Shown: in pieces, positions 35,826-48,412 of the stretch
How the letters are laid out: each line of letters starts with the position of its first letter
Position numbering within the stretch: position 1 is the stretch's first letter
Assembly (NCBI GenBank): GCA_950295325.1
Contig: OX485803.1
Span: 50,669,554-50,733,553, forward strand
Direction: 5' to 3'
Origin: Polytrichum commune
Taxonomy: Eukaryota; Streptophyta; Polytrichopsida; Polytrichales; Polytrichaceae
DNA: 64,000 nt
Program-made: the position numbers and the translations under genes
The notes under the pieces: model-generated
Seen by the model: the letters and a program-made list of their open reading frames with translations, nothing else
What the model was told of the DNA's origin: nothing
The model's database searches: none

Positions 35826-37220
35826 GTACCTCTCACGAGGCTTACAATTCATGTGGACTTATATCTGATCTACGTTTGCCTTGATTCTGCTGCCTTCTTT
35901 CTTCTGTCTCCTATGAGTTGGTTCCACTTCTGGTTTCTGTCATACTAAATCCAGCTCATGGCCCCTTATTGATGCAGCAGTTAGGTGAAGACAAGATTGC
36001 CGTTATGACCAATTTTTCTCTCCACTTCCTATAGCATTCCAAGATTCATGTAAATTTTTGAGAAAGGTATTCATTTGATCAGAATTGTAGCCTGCAAAGG
36101 GAATTTTAGTAGATAGGGATGCACTTGAAATAGGATGCTGTGCTTTACCTGTACTTTCTGGTTGTATTTCGGTATGTCTTTGTGGTTGAATTGTTTGTGT
36201 ATATTATTAGTAGGCACGGAGGCTGGAGTTTGGTGGTTTAACAACATTAGAAAGATGTTGCAAAACTATTAGGTTAGTGACGTGTTAAGGACCGCTTTCC
36301 TTCCGAAAACATATCTTCTCCATTTACATAGATTGCTATGGAAAAGCCAGATAAATTTCAATGTTAATGAGGTTGAGAGAGGGAATGGTTGTATACGAAA
36401 AGTACCTCTCATTCATCCCACATAAAACCCCTTAAATAGTATGCAGTCTGGAGGTTACTTTTTAGAGTTGATTTGACACTGGAATTAGCTTTAAAGACCC
36501 CAAATCAGTCTACCGGAGGTCATTTAAGATGAATCAGCAGCAAATCCAGGGGAAGTCAAGTTTTTATGTAGGATGGATGAGAGGTCTGCTCGCATAAGAT
36601 ATTCCCTCTCCTGTGGGTTGCAACGGATAGATTGTCACAGTTGCTAACCCTATATATTTCACATGTGAATGCAAAGGATGCCCCAGTCTTGTATCTATTC
36701 TAAGAAGTTTATCTCAACCAGTCGATTGCTAGATCATTCTAGAGTGTTATTTCCTGGGGAAGGGGCACTGCTCTACATTTATCTATCTAGTCTACTACCT
36801 CGTCGCAGAATCTTCACAATTGTATGACTTTAGTGGTGAAGGCTGACATGAGGAAGGAAGTCAGGACCTTGAAGGGTTTCTACATCAATAATTTTGATGA
36901 AGTGCGACAAAGCCTGATACTCTCTCTGGGCAACCAAAACAGTCCTCATAAAATAATTTGTGTCAATTATGCACTTTGAGGGCCTCTATGATTCCAGAGA
37001 TCATGAAGACAAGATGCATTAACAAGTCACAACACACTGCAAATTACAATCTCCCATGCTTGTTCTCACTATTTATTTGGATATATATATATATATATAC
37101 CTAACATTAAGGAAGATGGTCCTCTCTCAGCCCTTTGTCAATGAAGTAGTTCTTCAGAAGGGAAATTTCCAATGCTTTCTGATACTCTCATGAGCCTCAA
37201 TATCACATGTTGTGAAACCT
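35826..37220. other. Gene-free stretch
   Basis: No coding signal recognised. A short (AT)n microsatellite lies at about 37,081-37,099. The 3' untranslated region of the PLAC8-family gene should start just left of 37,221. Confidence 0.4.
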
Positions 37221-39118
37221 TCACATCTGAGGAGTCATGCTTTGCTCCATAGGAGGGGTCATGGGCATGTAAGGCTGGTATGCAGGGTGGAGAGTGCGAC
37301 GACGAAGCTCACGGCCTTCTTGACAAAGAGCACATGAGTGGAACATTGCATGCGAAAAGATGTCGCAAACTGTATCACAACGCTCCATGCGCTCCTCAGT
37401 TGATGCTCCTCCACAGCAGCCAGCAAATCTAGCACCATTTCCCTGTAGGAAAGAAAGAGAATACAGAACCACAACAATCTCACATAACCTCCAAAACCAA
37501 AACAATTGCCAGTATTCTCAATGAAATAACCTCACTAGAGTCATCGTTTAGCTCAATGGGACCTTCCGCCAGGAGTTGGTCCCCTATAATTTCCCATTGG
37601 TTATTTTGCATACAAAATCAGTAATCTCTTTCTACTTGTGGTGCATGCTTGGAGGTAGTTATGAATCATATGGTCCCAACAAAAAGTCCCAACAGAGTAA
37701 TACAGTAAATACAGCTACCCCTAACAACTTCATTCTCTTGAAAGTCACAAGCTGTCATCTAAGAAAAACATCACAATCCAATTTTGACAGCGAAAAAGCA
37801 AAGGAAGAATGCCATTTCTTGAAAGTGCAGGCACAAACCTCCAAGTTATACTTCCGTCGCAAAGCAATACGTGATCCAACGGAGAAGCAGGGGGCCAGAT
37901 TGTTGGAGTTGAACAACGAGACTCCCAGAAAGTAGAGACCACTGTAAATCAAACAGTGATGTCGGAAGACGTTCTCTGCAGGATACATACGCTCCATGTT
38001 GCTGCCATAAAGAACACATGGTGCAAATGCTCCAAGAACACCTGACATCAGATATAGAATTATACCACATAAGTTAAGCCTCAGCATCTTAATGCACTAG
38101 GAGTCATATGTAGGGGATGCTCATCACAATGTACAGATTGTTTACACCAAATTGTTTACAACATCATCAACATTCACCAAATGACAACAATTCTCACTCC
38201 TCAATCTTCAACATGTTTGGTCCACTGCTTGGTAAGAAGAGAATACCCTGTATGGAACCCTTTTCCTCAAATAGCATCCAGCAACATTCAAGCTCTTTGA
38301 GGAACCCAAATTTCATAACAATTATGCCACCAACCTAGAAATCTGATACAACTGCAAAAAAGAAGTGATTGTTCTTGCACATTCCACATCACAACTTGAA
38401 ACTTCTGCCAGAAATAATGAAATTCACATCCATACTATGTGATTCTCTGAAACTTTGTTGACTAAGAAGACCTTGCATGGGAAAGAAGAGGGACAATTAT
38501 GCCACTCAACCTAGAATCCTGGTGCAACCGCAGGAAGTGATTGTTCTTGTGGAAACCACATTCTGACGTGACACTACTGCCAGAAATAATGAAATTCACA
38601 TCCATACTATGTGATTCTCTGAAACTTTGTTAACTAAAAAGACCTCCCCATGCATGTTGAAAAGAACAGGACATAATTTTGCCACCAACCCAGAAATTTG
38701 GTACAACTGCAAGAGGTGATTGTTCTTGCAGATACCACATCAAAACTTAAAATTACTGTCAGACATAATAAGTTCACATCCATACGAAGCAGTTCTCTGA
38801 AGATTTGTTGACTAAGAAAGAAAACTCTCAAAAGAAGAGGGAACAATACTCACAAACTTCAAGATCACTGCTGAAATGCTCGTCTCCTGTTCCTAGGCAC
38901 GCAAAGAGGCCAGTTGACCACGGAGTAGTGCGAGGAACTGGGGCGCCCACCACAACAGTTGAGGCAGGTCCAACGGGCACTCCGGTGCTTGCCTCTTCTT
39001 CACCATCATTTTTAACTGGTGCATTCTTTGTCTCGGGTTCCTTTTCCCCCTTGTACAACTTGCATTCTGCAAGCAAAGCCTCTTGTTCCGCCAGTGTCTC
39101 TTGCTGTGTTCTGTCCAT
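37221..39118 (-). CDS. PLAC8-family cell number regulator / FW2.2-like protein
   Basis: Plant PLAC8 proteins sit in the plasma membrane and act in cell-number control or divalent metal (Cd, Zn, Ca) movement. Three exons in minus order, 39,118-38,854, 38,041-37,839 and 37,442-37,221, join in phase to give 229 aa, the size of CNR8-type members. Residues 1-75 are an acidic cytosolic head rich in Glu, Ala and Pro. The PLAC8 domain starts near residue 70 (LFACLG) with the junction-spanning 'EVCVLGAFAPCVLYGSNMER'. A hydrophobic segment (CLIYSGLYFLGVSLF) follows, then the cysteine cluster GCCGG and 'CALCQEGRELRRRT'. The C-terminus is Pro/Met-rich. A leader intron is likely (donor 40,173, acceptor 39,129). 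The gene is divergent from the phosphoesterase at 40,793. The choice of CNR8 over other PLAC8 clades is inferred. Confidence 0.9.
37543..37702. mobile_element. Family A foldback element, deleted, in PLAC8 intron 2
   Basis: The left arm 'ccaggagttggtcccctat' to 'gtggtgcatgcttggaggta' is followed almost at once by the right end 'caaaaagtcccaacagagt'. The centre and most of the right arm are missing. Confidence 0.7.
38321..38823. repeat. Three tandem ~177-bp repeats in PLAC8 intron 1
   Basis: Units start at about 38,321, 38,496 and 38,675. Each carries 'gccac(c/t)caacc(t/c)agaa', 'gtgattgttcttg', 'gcagacataat/gccagaaataat' and 'ttcacatccatac', and ends near 'tttgttgactaag'. Units 1 and 2 share a 54-bp block with a single mismatch, so amplification is fairly recent. 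Confidence 0.88.
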
Positions 39119-39128
39119 TTTAAGAAAC

Positions 39129-40173
39129 CTGCAGCACAAATAAAGCACAGTTTCCAACACAATTAGGCAAATGATGGCATAATACCATAAGAATGTTGTG
39201 TAGTCCAAGAAAACACAAGATCTTGAGGGTTGAATGATCAGACGTAAAGCTAAAGCTAGAAGACATATCCTTCGTGAAGGATTTCCAAAAACAATCTCAC
39301 ATAATGCCAATTTGTACCATTTCAATCTCTCGAAACAATCAAACAGGTAGTGACAACAATATCATCAAAGTTGCAGATAAAGACATGCACTAAACCGACA
39401 TTACCATTCAATAGTTGCATTACTTTCCTAAACGCCAATTATACACAACAGGAATAGAAGGAAGCCGACTATGGGTATGGTATGAGCTCTGGAAGAAGAC
39501 AAAAAGGTCTCCAATTTCACATGCCATCATCCTCTGTTCTCCCCCCCCTCCCCCCGCTAAAAATTATATTAAAATAATAATAATAAAAAACTCTGACTAC
39601 CACACATTGTACAAAGATCACCCCAAAAATTCACTATGCGAATTATAGAGACAACAATCAGGACACATATCACCTCCAAGGGCATTAGCTAACAACATTA
39701 CTTAAATCATCACACATATCCGAACATCCCAGACAGACAGAGAGAGAGCCCAAAATTAGGCCAGAGCGGAACGGTACCAAAGAGATCGGCACTGTCTTCT
39801 TCCAGCTTATAATACATAAGAAAGACATTGTTTGAATTCAAAGCCTCCAAAACACAAGATCAAACACAAACACTCTTATGTGTGTCTCAATCACATGCAT
39901 CCAGTTGGGAACAATTCACATACATAATTCGGCCACAGGCGTGATGCGCAAGAAATGACTCACCAGATGTAGGACACGGCGCTTCAGTGTGCTCAAGAAG
40001 CCAAAGAGAATACAAAACTTTGAGCGGTCAAGTAAAATGTTGCTCTGCAATCTGCACACCAAGTCAGGCACTGGGATCAATATAGGTGAAGTGGGTTGTA
40101 TGAGGAATGATCATATGAGGAGGATGAAGAAGGAAGAAGGAAGACATAAAAGGACTCGTCGGAGCGCACTAAC
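39129..40173 (-). other. Probable leader intron of the PLAC8 gene
   Basis: On the minus strand 'CTTCTAG|GTTAGTGCG' at 40,174/40,173 is a donor, and 'TTGTGCTGCAG|GTTTC' at 39,129/39,128 is an acceptor ten bases before the start codon. No other gene is seen in this 1-kb stretch. Confidence 0.45.
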
Positions 40174-40792
40174 CTAGAAGCTTCCGGCGGACGATCGTCG
40201 ACATAATTGACGACTAGTTCCTTGGAATAGCCGACGCGTGTCCCCTGGTCGGTGACATTTCGGTTGCCTCTGTTGACGATATTTTCTTTCGACAACGAAC
40301 TTCGTCCAAAGAACAACAACAACGTCAACTCTTCCTTTCTCCTTCTCCTTCGACTTTTCCCTCCAAGTCTTCTTTAAAGAAATCTGACTAAGTTGCAACA
40401 ATGCAGCTCCCTCAAAGGAAGCAACAATGATGTAGATCCTCTTATTCTCTTGGGGAATGTGCTTATCGGGTGCACGAGTTGATGAAGGTAGTACTCTGTT
40501 TGTGTGCACGAGAAAACTGAAGCCACTGTTCCATTTTTCCTCTAAACTTTTTGGTGAATTTAGGGTGAAATCTTCGTGAAGATTTTTTGTACGGAAGATT
40601 GCAAGCAAGCAAGGGTTTGATAAGCTTATGTCCAAAAATCAACACATGCTATCAGATGATGTTGCTACCATAAAGGAAAGGGTACTCAACGATTATTATT
40701 TATGAGGAAGAAGGATTTGGCCATCGTGGGGTTGGGGTGCAGAATCTGGTCTCCATCCTTCGGGAAGCCAATTTTGTGAAGAAAATTGAAAG
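40174..40792. promoter_or_regulatory. Bidirectional promoter region, PLAC8 gene / phosphoesterase
   Basis: The inferred first leader exon of the minus-strand PLAC8 gene and the ATG of the plus-strand phosphoesterase are about 620 bp apart and point away from each other. The interval has a CT-rich patch at 40,330-40,370 and no intervening gene, so it must hold both promoters. Confidence 0.5.
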
Positions 40793-43700
40793 ATGGGGGT
40801 TAGGATGCATCATCAGAGGTGGAGGGTGGCAGCTGTGATGGGATGTATGTGGGCAGTGAGTTTAATGTATGGCGAGGTTTTTTCCTACTGGGTTCCTCTT
40901 TTCAGGTGCCCTTGGCCTCCTCTGCCTGTAAGTGCTCCAATTCTTGCATTATCACCACCAAAAAATGGAGGAATATTATTAGAGTCACCCCTAAACTCAA
41001 ATGGGGCTTTTCGTCGCGAGTTGGTCGTCTATGATTTGTCATTGGTTGTTTTTCCTACAAAATCAATACCTTTATTTCTTTCCACTTGTGATGGTGCATG
41101 CTTGAGGTAGGAGTTGAATTTGAATGAAGAGCAGTAACCTATTTCGTGAGGTTGATTGAGGCAAAACTCATCATTATAGGATCTTTTTGGCATACCAAAA
41201 TGAGTTTGATTCTCTCAATGAATTGCCATAGAATTTTTTCTTCAAATCTGCACACTACTACTACCTCCAAGAATGCACCGAAAACTTACCGAACATGGGA
41301 GGTGTTGTATTCAAAACAACCAACCCCTGACCAAAAGTCGGGTGGAGTGAACGGATAACTCTATATGGCCTATCTCAAAACAGGGGAAATCGTTGGAAAA
41401 AGCTCAAGTTGATGATCCTTGTTGGTAATAGGGGATTTGGGGCCAGGATTTCGTTGAGAATCTGTCAAGAGTGTTCTGTTACCTTATGAGGAGTTGAGGA
41501 TGGTTCGCATTTGGACACATTTTTGTGCCGAAATATTTTCTTGTCTCGATGATGGGTAACCCTTGATGATTCTTGATGGTAAAATTCATAGAATTGTTTT
41601 GCAAGTGGCTGTGATTTGCACTTTGATGTGTGTTATGGAATGCAGAATGCATCTGGAGTGGACGATGCATCAAGTAATGCAATCCGGGTTGCAGTCATTG
41701 CAGATCCTCAGGTTAGTAGGTCTGCCGTGGTTTAAATAGAGTGTATTCTAGTAGACCTGTTAAGAAGAGGAAGTGAAAATAATGTCATTTGTGACAACGG
41801 TGATTAGTTAAACGTGGTTTGTATTTGAATCAAGGTTGTTCATACGAGCTCAATGCTCTCTAGAATTCATTCTACATTTATGTATGTTCTAATTAAAGAA
41901 TGCATATGATAAGTGGGCTGATTTTAGATAGGGCCATTTTTCACACTTTTACGAAAAATTATCAAGAAACAATCTTAGATCCCTCCGTACCCCCAGAATG
42001 GGCCTCTCGGACCTTTAAGGTTTAAGCTTTTGAGAGAGGGTTTAAAGTGTACTTGCGGATCTGGTGTGGCCTCACTTGTCTGCAACTGAAAATGTAGTGA
42101 CACAGAAATTGAATTGTAGTGACAATCAACACTTTAAGCTTAGATTGACACATGACACTGCTCACAGAGACAATCTGTGTGACAATGAACTCAACAAATT
42201 TCCACAGATTGGAAGGGACTTAGCTTTGTTTGTTGCTTACTTTCAGCTCACAGATCGGACATCATACAACCAAAAGCCTGGCTCGTTAGGTCTTCGGCTC
42301 ACGCAATTCTTTTCGGACCTTTACATGCGCCGGGCCTTCCGCTCTTCTGTGCTTGGCATGAAACCAAACCAAATTGTCTTTCTTGGTGACCTTTTTGATG
42401 GTGGTCCTTACCTCACACTTGAAGAGTATGTCCTTGTTCTCACTATTCCTCATCTATGTGTGCTGAAGATCACAGAAGCAGAAATGCTACTTAATACAGA
42501 ATGCTTGCCAGGAGATTTTTCTTCAGGTTTGTAGTTTTTTTGATTTCGTAGGACAGAACACATAAATAAAACTAGACAACCTGGTCTGCACAGTGTCATG
42601 AATCTGAAAGTATGTACTGGTGTCTAGCATTTTTGGCATAAGCTTATCAATTGGTATTTTTCATGGAAATGAGGTGGGCACCTTATATTGGCCATAACTA
42701 GGTTTGTCTTACGTGGTGGATCTAATAACTTCTAAACTCAATCATACGCCCAGTAGAGGTATCCTTCAACTGAATGAGACTTTTCGTTGGGAGTTGGTCC
42801 CTACGATTTTCCATTGGTTGTTTTGCATGCAATATTGATACTTTCTTTCCACTTGTGGTGCATGTTCAGAGGTTGGAACATTTGAAGTTGAATGAAGAGT
42901 AAGCTCTTTCGGTTCAGTGAGGGCCTGATGCATTTTAGCAGCTTTTGGCATGCCAAATGAGTTTAACCTCAATGAAGCACTATAGAATGTTCTTGTTCAA
43001 ACCTGCACACTACCTCCAAACATGCACCGAAAATTTACTGAACATGGAAATTGTTATATGCAAAATAATCAATTCCTGACAAAAAGTCCCATCAAGTTAA
43101 AGGATATCTCTTGTACTTCTGGTTTTTACCATATGTTTGCCTAGCTCAGGGTCAATATAATCTGTACTCTGGTACAACTGTTATTTTTTCGTTTTGTGTT
43201 TGAGATGGAGCTGCTATATCTGATGAATACACCTCTGTATTCACAGATGGCAGGAATCATTGAAACGGTTTGAACACATTTTTGATCAGTCAGAGGGGGG
43301 ACTGAAGCCAGGAAGGCAGAAGCCAGCAATTCCAGTAAATACTCTCCCAGGTAACCATGATCTTGGTTACGAAGCAGTGCAGGCTTCCATACCTGAGGTA
43401 TTAATTTCCTTGCTCATTAAATCTTACATTCTATGGCGTTCTCAGTTTATATAATAGAGTTTTCCTCTAACTCAACATGATTTTTGATTGGGAGTTGGTT
43501 GATTTGCATAAATATCTTCCGTGTCTGGTAAGTTTTTGGTGCATTGCTTGGAGGTATTGTAGAGGCTTCAACAAAGAACATCCTGTATCGAACTATTGAG
43601 GGCTTGAAACTCATTTTGGCATGCCAAGAGGTGCTAAAGTGAGTTTGGTCCTCAATGAATCAGAATAGGTTGCTCTTCACTTAAATTCAAACACTTCCTG

Positions 43701-46700
43701 CAAGCATGCACCACAAGTGGAAAGAAATATTGATATTGTGTGCAAAAAAGGATCTTTGGAGAATCATAGGGGACCAACTCCTGACGAATAGGTAGTCCAT
43801 TAAGTGAAAGGATAACTCTAATATCTGCATTGCAAACTACATTGTGCTAGTTTCCCAATCATGACTGACATGGTTTTTTTGGACTGGAGTGAAGGTGGTT
43901 GAGCGGTATCAGGAGGTGTTTGGTGGGTTGGATCACAATGTCACAATTGGAGGTGTAGAGTTTGTGTTTGTGGATGCACAAGCTCTTGATGGTGACGACC
44001 ACCCCTTTAGTTTTTGTATTTCCTGAAAAGTTTCAAAAGTGAATATTCAATATACATTTTTAGGTCATGATAACCTCAACATAGGCTGAGGCTCATTAGG
44101 TACCCTAACTTGGCACAACTTTGTTACTGCAATGTAAATTAATGCATCAAATTGCAGAAAAGAGGCATGGAGGTCTTGGGAATCTTTTAATGATTATCAA
44201 CTTTTTGATGAAATTCTTTAAACCTGTTTCATAGTAAGGTGGCAAAGAAATGGAGACTTCTTAGTATTTTAGCTCGTCAACGGTGAACTGATACTGAGTT
44301 TGGGTTCAGGGTAATTTTGGGGGTTCAAACCTTTGTGAAAGAATTGCTGATAACCATGGAACCAGCTCCTTGTTTGCTGCAGGATCAGGAGATATTGCAG
44401 CCAGTTCATGGAACTTTGTACGCCAGAAATCTGAAGGTGATTGATCCCAGTCAAAAAAGACTTCATCCTTGTTCATCATAACTCTGGAAGGCGTTGCAAA
44501 GTTTGTTGTTCCGAGTTAGTCAAATTTGTGTTGTGCCACCTTGCTGAGTGAAGGCACAAGTTGTAAATGTGGTTCTTCAATCATGTTGAGTATGAAACTT
44601 GGGTAATCCATGGATATGCAGAAGTTAAACCGCCTCTGAGAGTTTTGGTGACGCACATTCCACTCTACCGACCTGATGATACACCTTGTGGTTATAATCG
44701 TGCATCTGAAGTCATCAATCAGGTGCAAATTTTAAACTCTTGGAGGCAAATTCTCAACCATGGGCATAGCTTTCTCAAGAATATCTCACACATAATATAT
44801 GTGCTTCAGAGATGCTAAGAAACAACATCAATTTTCTGGTCATGTTGCCTGTATTAAACAATTGCCTTTGACTTATATAAGCCCTACTTCTCATGTACGG
44901 GATATATTGATGGTGTCCTATATAGGCTTGCACTATAGAATTGTGCTGCCAAAAACCTACAACTAGAATTTTCATTTGAAATGGGTTTCACTTGATTGTA
45001 GAAACAACTCTTGGCCAAGCTTGAAATTGTTTTGGTAATTGTTGTGGTTTCAGAGAATAAGAAATAGCCAGTTCCAGCCATTTAAAATCACGTAAGTGCT
45101 CCATGTCCTGCATGGTTGTTTTGATGTAAAAGATATTTGCTGATCATCACTTTCCTATGGTTACGTTTGGTATAATGAGCCCTTGCCTTTGAAGACAAGT
45201 TTGACAATTGAGGGGACATAACCTTAATACAAACATACTCTGAATATTTTGCAGCATGTGTGCGATTCAGCAACAAGCTATATTACTATAAATATTTTTA
45301 TATTGCTTTGTACATATTAAATATCTTCTACGTGAACCTACTGATAGATGGTTCTTATATACTATATAGGTACCAGAACTACTTGACGGAGGCTTCTTCA
45401 GAAAGGCTTCTGGATGCCTTAAATCCTGTAAGTCATGAAGATCAGGTCACATACCAATTGAGATGTTTAACTCTTAAGCATCAAAAAAGTACCAACAGGG
45501 CTTTAGAGAGAAGAAAAAAATTGAGATTTTGTTGTTGAGAAACTTATCTTCAGCCATCTCTTTAAAAAGTAACTCTTTGTTGAAGTAGCTTTATACTTTT
45601 TAATGAGATTCTCTGATTACAGAAATGAGATGAAATTAGGGTGCACATATTGTAAGTATGTGAAGGAATCCGGGGTACAATTCTATGCAATGTCTTATAT
45701 TTGTAGCCATCCTTTCTACACATGATTGTGGTGTTTTCTATCTTTCAAACTTTGTTGTGCAGAAGTTAGTTTTGAGTCTTGGGACACAATCTCATTACAT
45801 AATACTTGCTATGATTGTTTTTGAAGATTTGCAATGAGAATCTTATACATGGTTTTTTGCCAATTCAAGAGTTCAAATTTAGCGTTCAACTGTATGGATG
45901 TAATCTTAAGTGTTTTGTAACAAATTCTCTTTTAGTGTAAACAACATTTGGGCAATGCAGGTCTTTCATTTCAATTCATCTTAATTTTGAACATCACCCT
46001 CTGATCTTTATGGGTTAACCAGATGCCTGCTGAGAATATTGATGGATTAAAAACCACATAGCTTCTGGTTTGGTGAGCTGTAATTCTGTTTGCAAACTGT
46101 TGCTCATATTTTTACCCTGATGGTGATTGTCAGATTATGGTGTTGTCTGGACACGATCATGATCAGTGTTTTCTTGTTCATAAGTCCAAACAAGGCCCTG
46201 TTCCGGAGGTACACTTCTCTTCTTCTTTGAATATTTTATTTATCACAATCTTGTAATCTGTCTTTGCAAGGACCTTAAGGTACACTGGTGTTGATCCACA
46301 CCCCTGAAATGTGGAGACCTATATTTGAGTGGTGTTTGGTTAGGTGTGAAGTGACAAACGGACACCAAAAAGACGTTTTGAAAGAGATTGGACTATGTAA
46401 ATAGTTTTTTGTTAAGCACTGTAGGCTCAATAGAATCATAACTGGGGGATCTATATGACCTTTTAATGTGTTTGATAATCCTCACTTTGAAGTGCATAAG
46501 ATCCAAAAGTTATGAGGAGAATGGCTACAGACACGATTTGGAATTGGCAACCATCTCGCACTAATTGCGTGTTTCACATCCTATGAGAAGTGGGTGCACA
46601 GATAAAAGTGTCCATTTAAGGCCTGCCTACCTTAATGCACACACTTATTTTTGCAATGGTTTTAATGTGTGGCCAGCATACGGTGGGAACTTTCAGCTGG

Positions 46701-48412
46701 CAGCAGGGCAACCACTACCCCTCCTTCATGTTACTTTCAATTGCACCAAATTCTGTGGGTGCTTCAAGCCTAGAAAATGTGGTTGCCACTAGCTTGTGCT
46801 TCCTTCCAGTGCAACTCGCCATATATATCTGGTACTATTCATATTCGGTAACCCTTAAGGACAGGGGGTATGTTATACGGGAGACATAATGATTTGTACG
46901 AATCACCAACAAGTTTTGATATATTGTTTGGTTTGGTCCATCATGATGAAACCATATTCAGGACAACTTTTCAAAAAGAGGAAGTGGAAATAAAGTCATA
47001 TGTGACAATGGTGATTAGATATATGTGATATGTACTTGAGTCTAGGTCATTATACAAGCTCAAATCTCCTTGTTGTTCAATCTTATATGTATGTGTCCTC
47101 CAATTTAATTAATGCATATGATAAATGGGGTCACTTATAAGTTTAGGGAGGAGTTTGTCTGACATAGTTTTGAAGGAATTACATGGTTGCCTTTCCTTCT
47201 TTGCTTGCCTCGCTTGGCTAATAAGTTTGTGGAATTCTCCTACTTTGATCATACATCAAACGACACGTTATTCCTCAGCAGCAAATGGCTTTTTCTTTCT
47301 CTATTAATGATTTTATGTGCACATCAGGTATGGAATATTACTGGTCATCACTTTTCTGGCACTGATGTTCTGGCCATCGCAAGGGTTGCAACTTGGGTGG
47401 TTTTTTGAGCAAATGAAGGAAGTTTCTGGCGAAATTTTCAAGTATCAAAGTTTGAAAGCCAAGGATGAAGATTCAGAGTGGGAAATGATCTGGGATGCCG
47501 AGGGTGGTATGCACTTGATCAACAAGGGACCCAAAGTTGTGCCCTCGACTGTAGATCTGCACACACCTGGCAAGAGGTACAATAATAAAAACTGATCTAA
47601 GACCTCCATTTTTAAGTGTTTTACAAACTAGTAGACATCCTAAAACATGAAAAAGCATGTGTTCTTCCACCAAACCTTGGATACATTGAGATTGTTATCC
47701 TATGCTAAAAATTGAGTGGTGTCCTTTTCAATCTGTAGGACTAATTTTGTTCAAACTTTGTTTAACTCCTAAACGTTTTTGGAGCCCGATTTGGGCCTTT
47801 CATACATACATTATTTTGAAATTACATCACAACATATATCTACGTTCTACAATTTTTTAGGAGACAAGGATAGCTTGTTGTCATGGAAGGTTATATTTCT
47901 TGACACCCACACAAAGCAAATTAGAAATAGTTTCATATCATCTAGTTTAAAGAGAGAAGACACAATTAGTATGAAATTGCTAAAAATGTTTAGGGGTTAA
48001 ATATGCCAAAAATTGTTGATGAAACAGTACGTACTTCATTAAGTTTAATATGTTTGATGATGTTAGTCCAGTGATTTATCCGATACAGATTAGTGACCTG
48101 ATCAACCTCCAGCATATTTTGAATCTAGTGTTGTTCCTTTTCAACTCTTGATATTTGAGAGGTGCGTTTATCTGCAGGGGAAATGTGGCGAGACGGACAG
48201 GTCATGAAGTGAATACAGACTCCATTGTGAAGGTGCCATCTGATTTAAGCACATTGAGCCAAAGCCCAAATACATTTCTCCGCAGAGTGAGGACTAGAAC
48301 ACGACCCTTTTCAGCTAGAGTGAGGCAATGTCTTGGGCCAGTTGCTGTTTTGGCTGCTCTTAATTTCAGCTTCTATGTTCTCTTACTCATGAAAGATTGG
48401 GGTCCACTTTAA
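40793..48412 (+). CDS. PGAP5/Ted1/Cdc1-type metallophosphoesterase
   Basis: Proteins of this family are ER or early-secretory membrane phosphoesterases; animal PGAP5 and yeast Ted1 trim ethanolamine phosphate from GPI anchors before ER exit. Thirteen exons: 40,793-40,927; 41,646-41,711; 42,247-42,425; 43,247-43,397; 43,895-43,991; 44,383-44,436; 44,622-44,722; 45,054-45,091; 45,370-45,427; 46,134-46,208; 46,677-46,831; 47,328-47,576; 48,178-48,412. All phases close, giving 530 aa. The metal-binding motifs are complete: ADPQ (64-67, the Cdc1/Ted1 variant of DxH), FLGDLFDGG (112-120), GNHD (162-165), VTHIP (His239), GHDH (299-302). A hydrophobic N-terminal segment, a hairpin around exons 11/12 (LCFLPVQLAIYIW and YGILLVITFLALMFW) and a last segment near the C-terminus make it multi-pass. 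Introns 1, 3, 4 and 10 contain mobile elements. Confidence 0.95.
40977..41362. mobile_element. Family A foldback element, phosphoesterase intron 1
   Basis: Nearly full length: left 'gcgagttggtcgtctatga', 'gatggtgcatgcttgaggta', centre 'ggcataccaaaatgagttt', right 'caagaatgcaccgaaaactt', ending 'gaacggataactct'. Confidence 0.85.
42757..43110. mobile_element. Family A foldback element, phosphoesterase intron 3
   Basis: Arms 'gggagttggtccctacgat' / 'gtggtgcatgttcagaggt' on the left and 'caaacatgcaccgaaaattt' / 'aattcctgacaaaaagtccc' on the right, centre 'ttttggcatgccaaatgagt'. Confidence 0.85.
43460..43820. mobile_element. Family A foldback element, phosphoesterase intron 4
   Basis: Left 'tgattgggagttggttgatt', centre 'cattttggcatgccaagagg', right 'caagcatgcaccacaagtgg', ending 'gtgaaaggataactct'. 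It lies only about 65 bp from the exon on its left. Confidence 0.85.
46305..46640 (+). mobile_element. Family F element, phosphoesterase intron 10
   Basis: A plus-orientation copy: 'cctatatttgagtggtg', 'gagattggactatgt', 'atagaatcataactggggga', 'ccatctcgcactaattgcgt', 'gagaagtgggtgcaca'. Its right end lies about 40 bp before the acceptor of exon 11 (46,676). Confidence 0.85.

Noticed and set aside
39415-39648. Small ORF in the PLAC8 leader intron
   Set aside because: Low-complexity sequence with a C-run and A/T-run. No similarity, and it sits in an inferred intron.
42064-42534. 156-codon ORF as a separate gene
   Set aside because: It is exon 3 of the metallophosphoesterase extended into both flanking introns.
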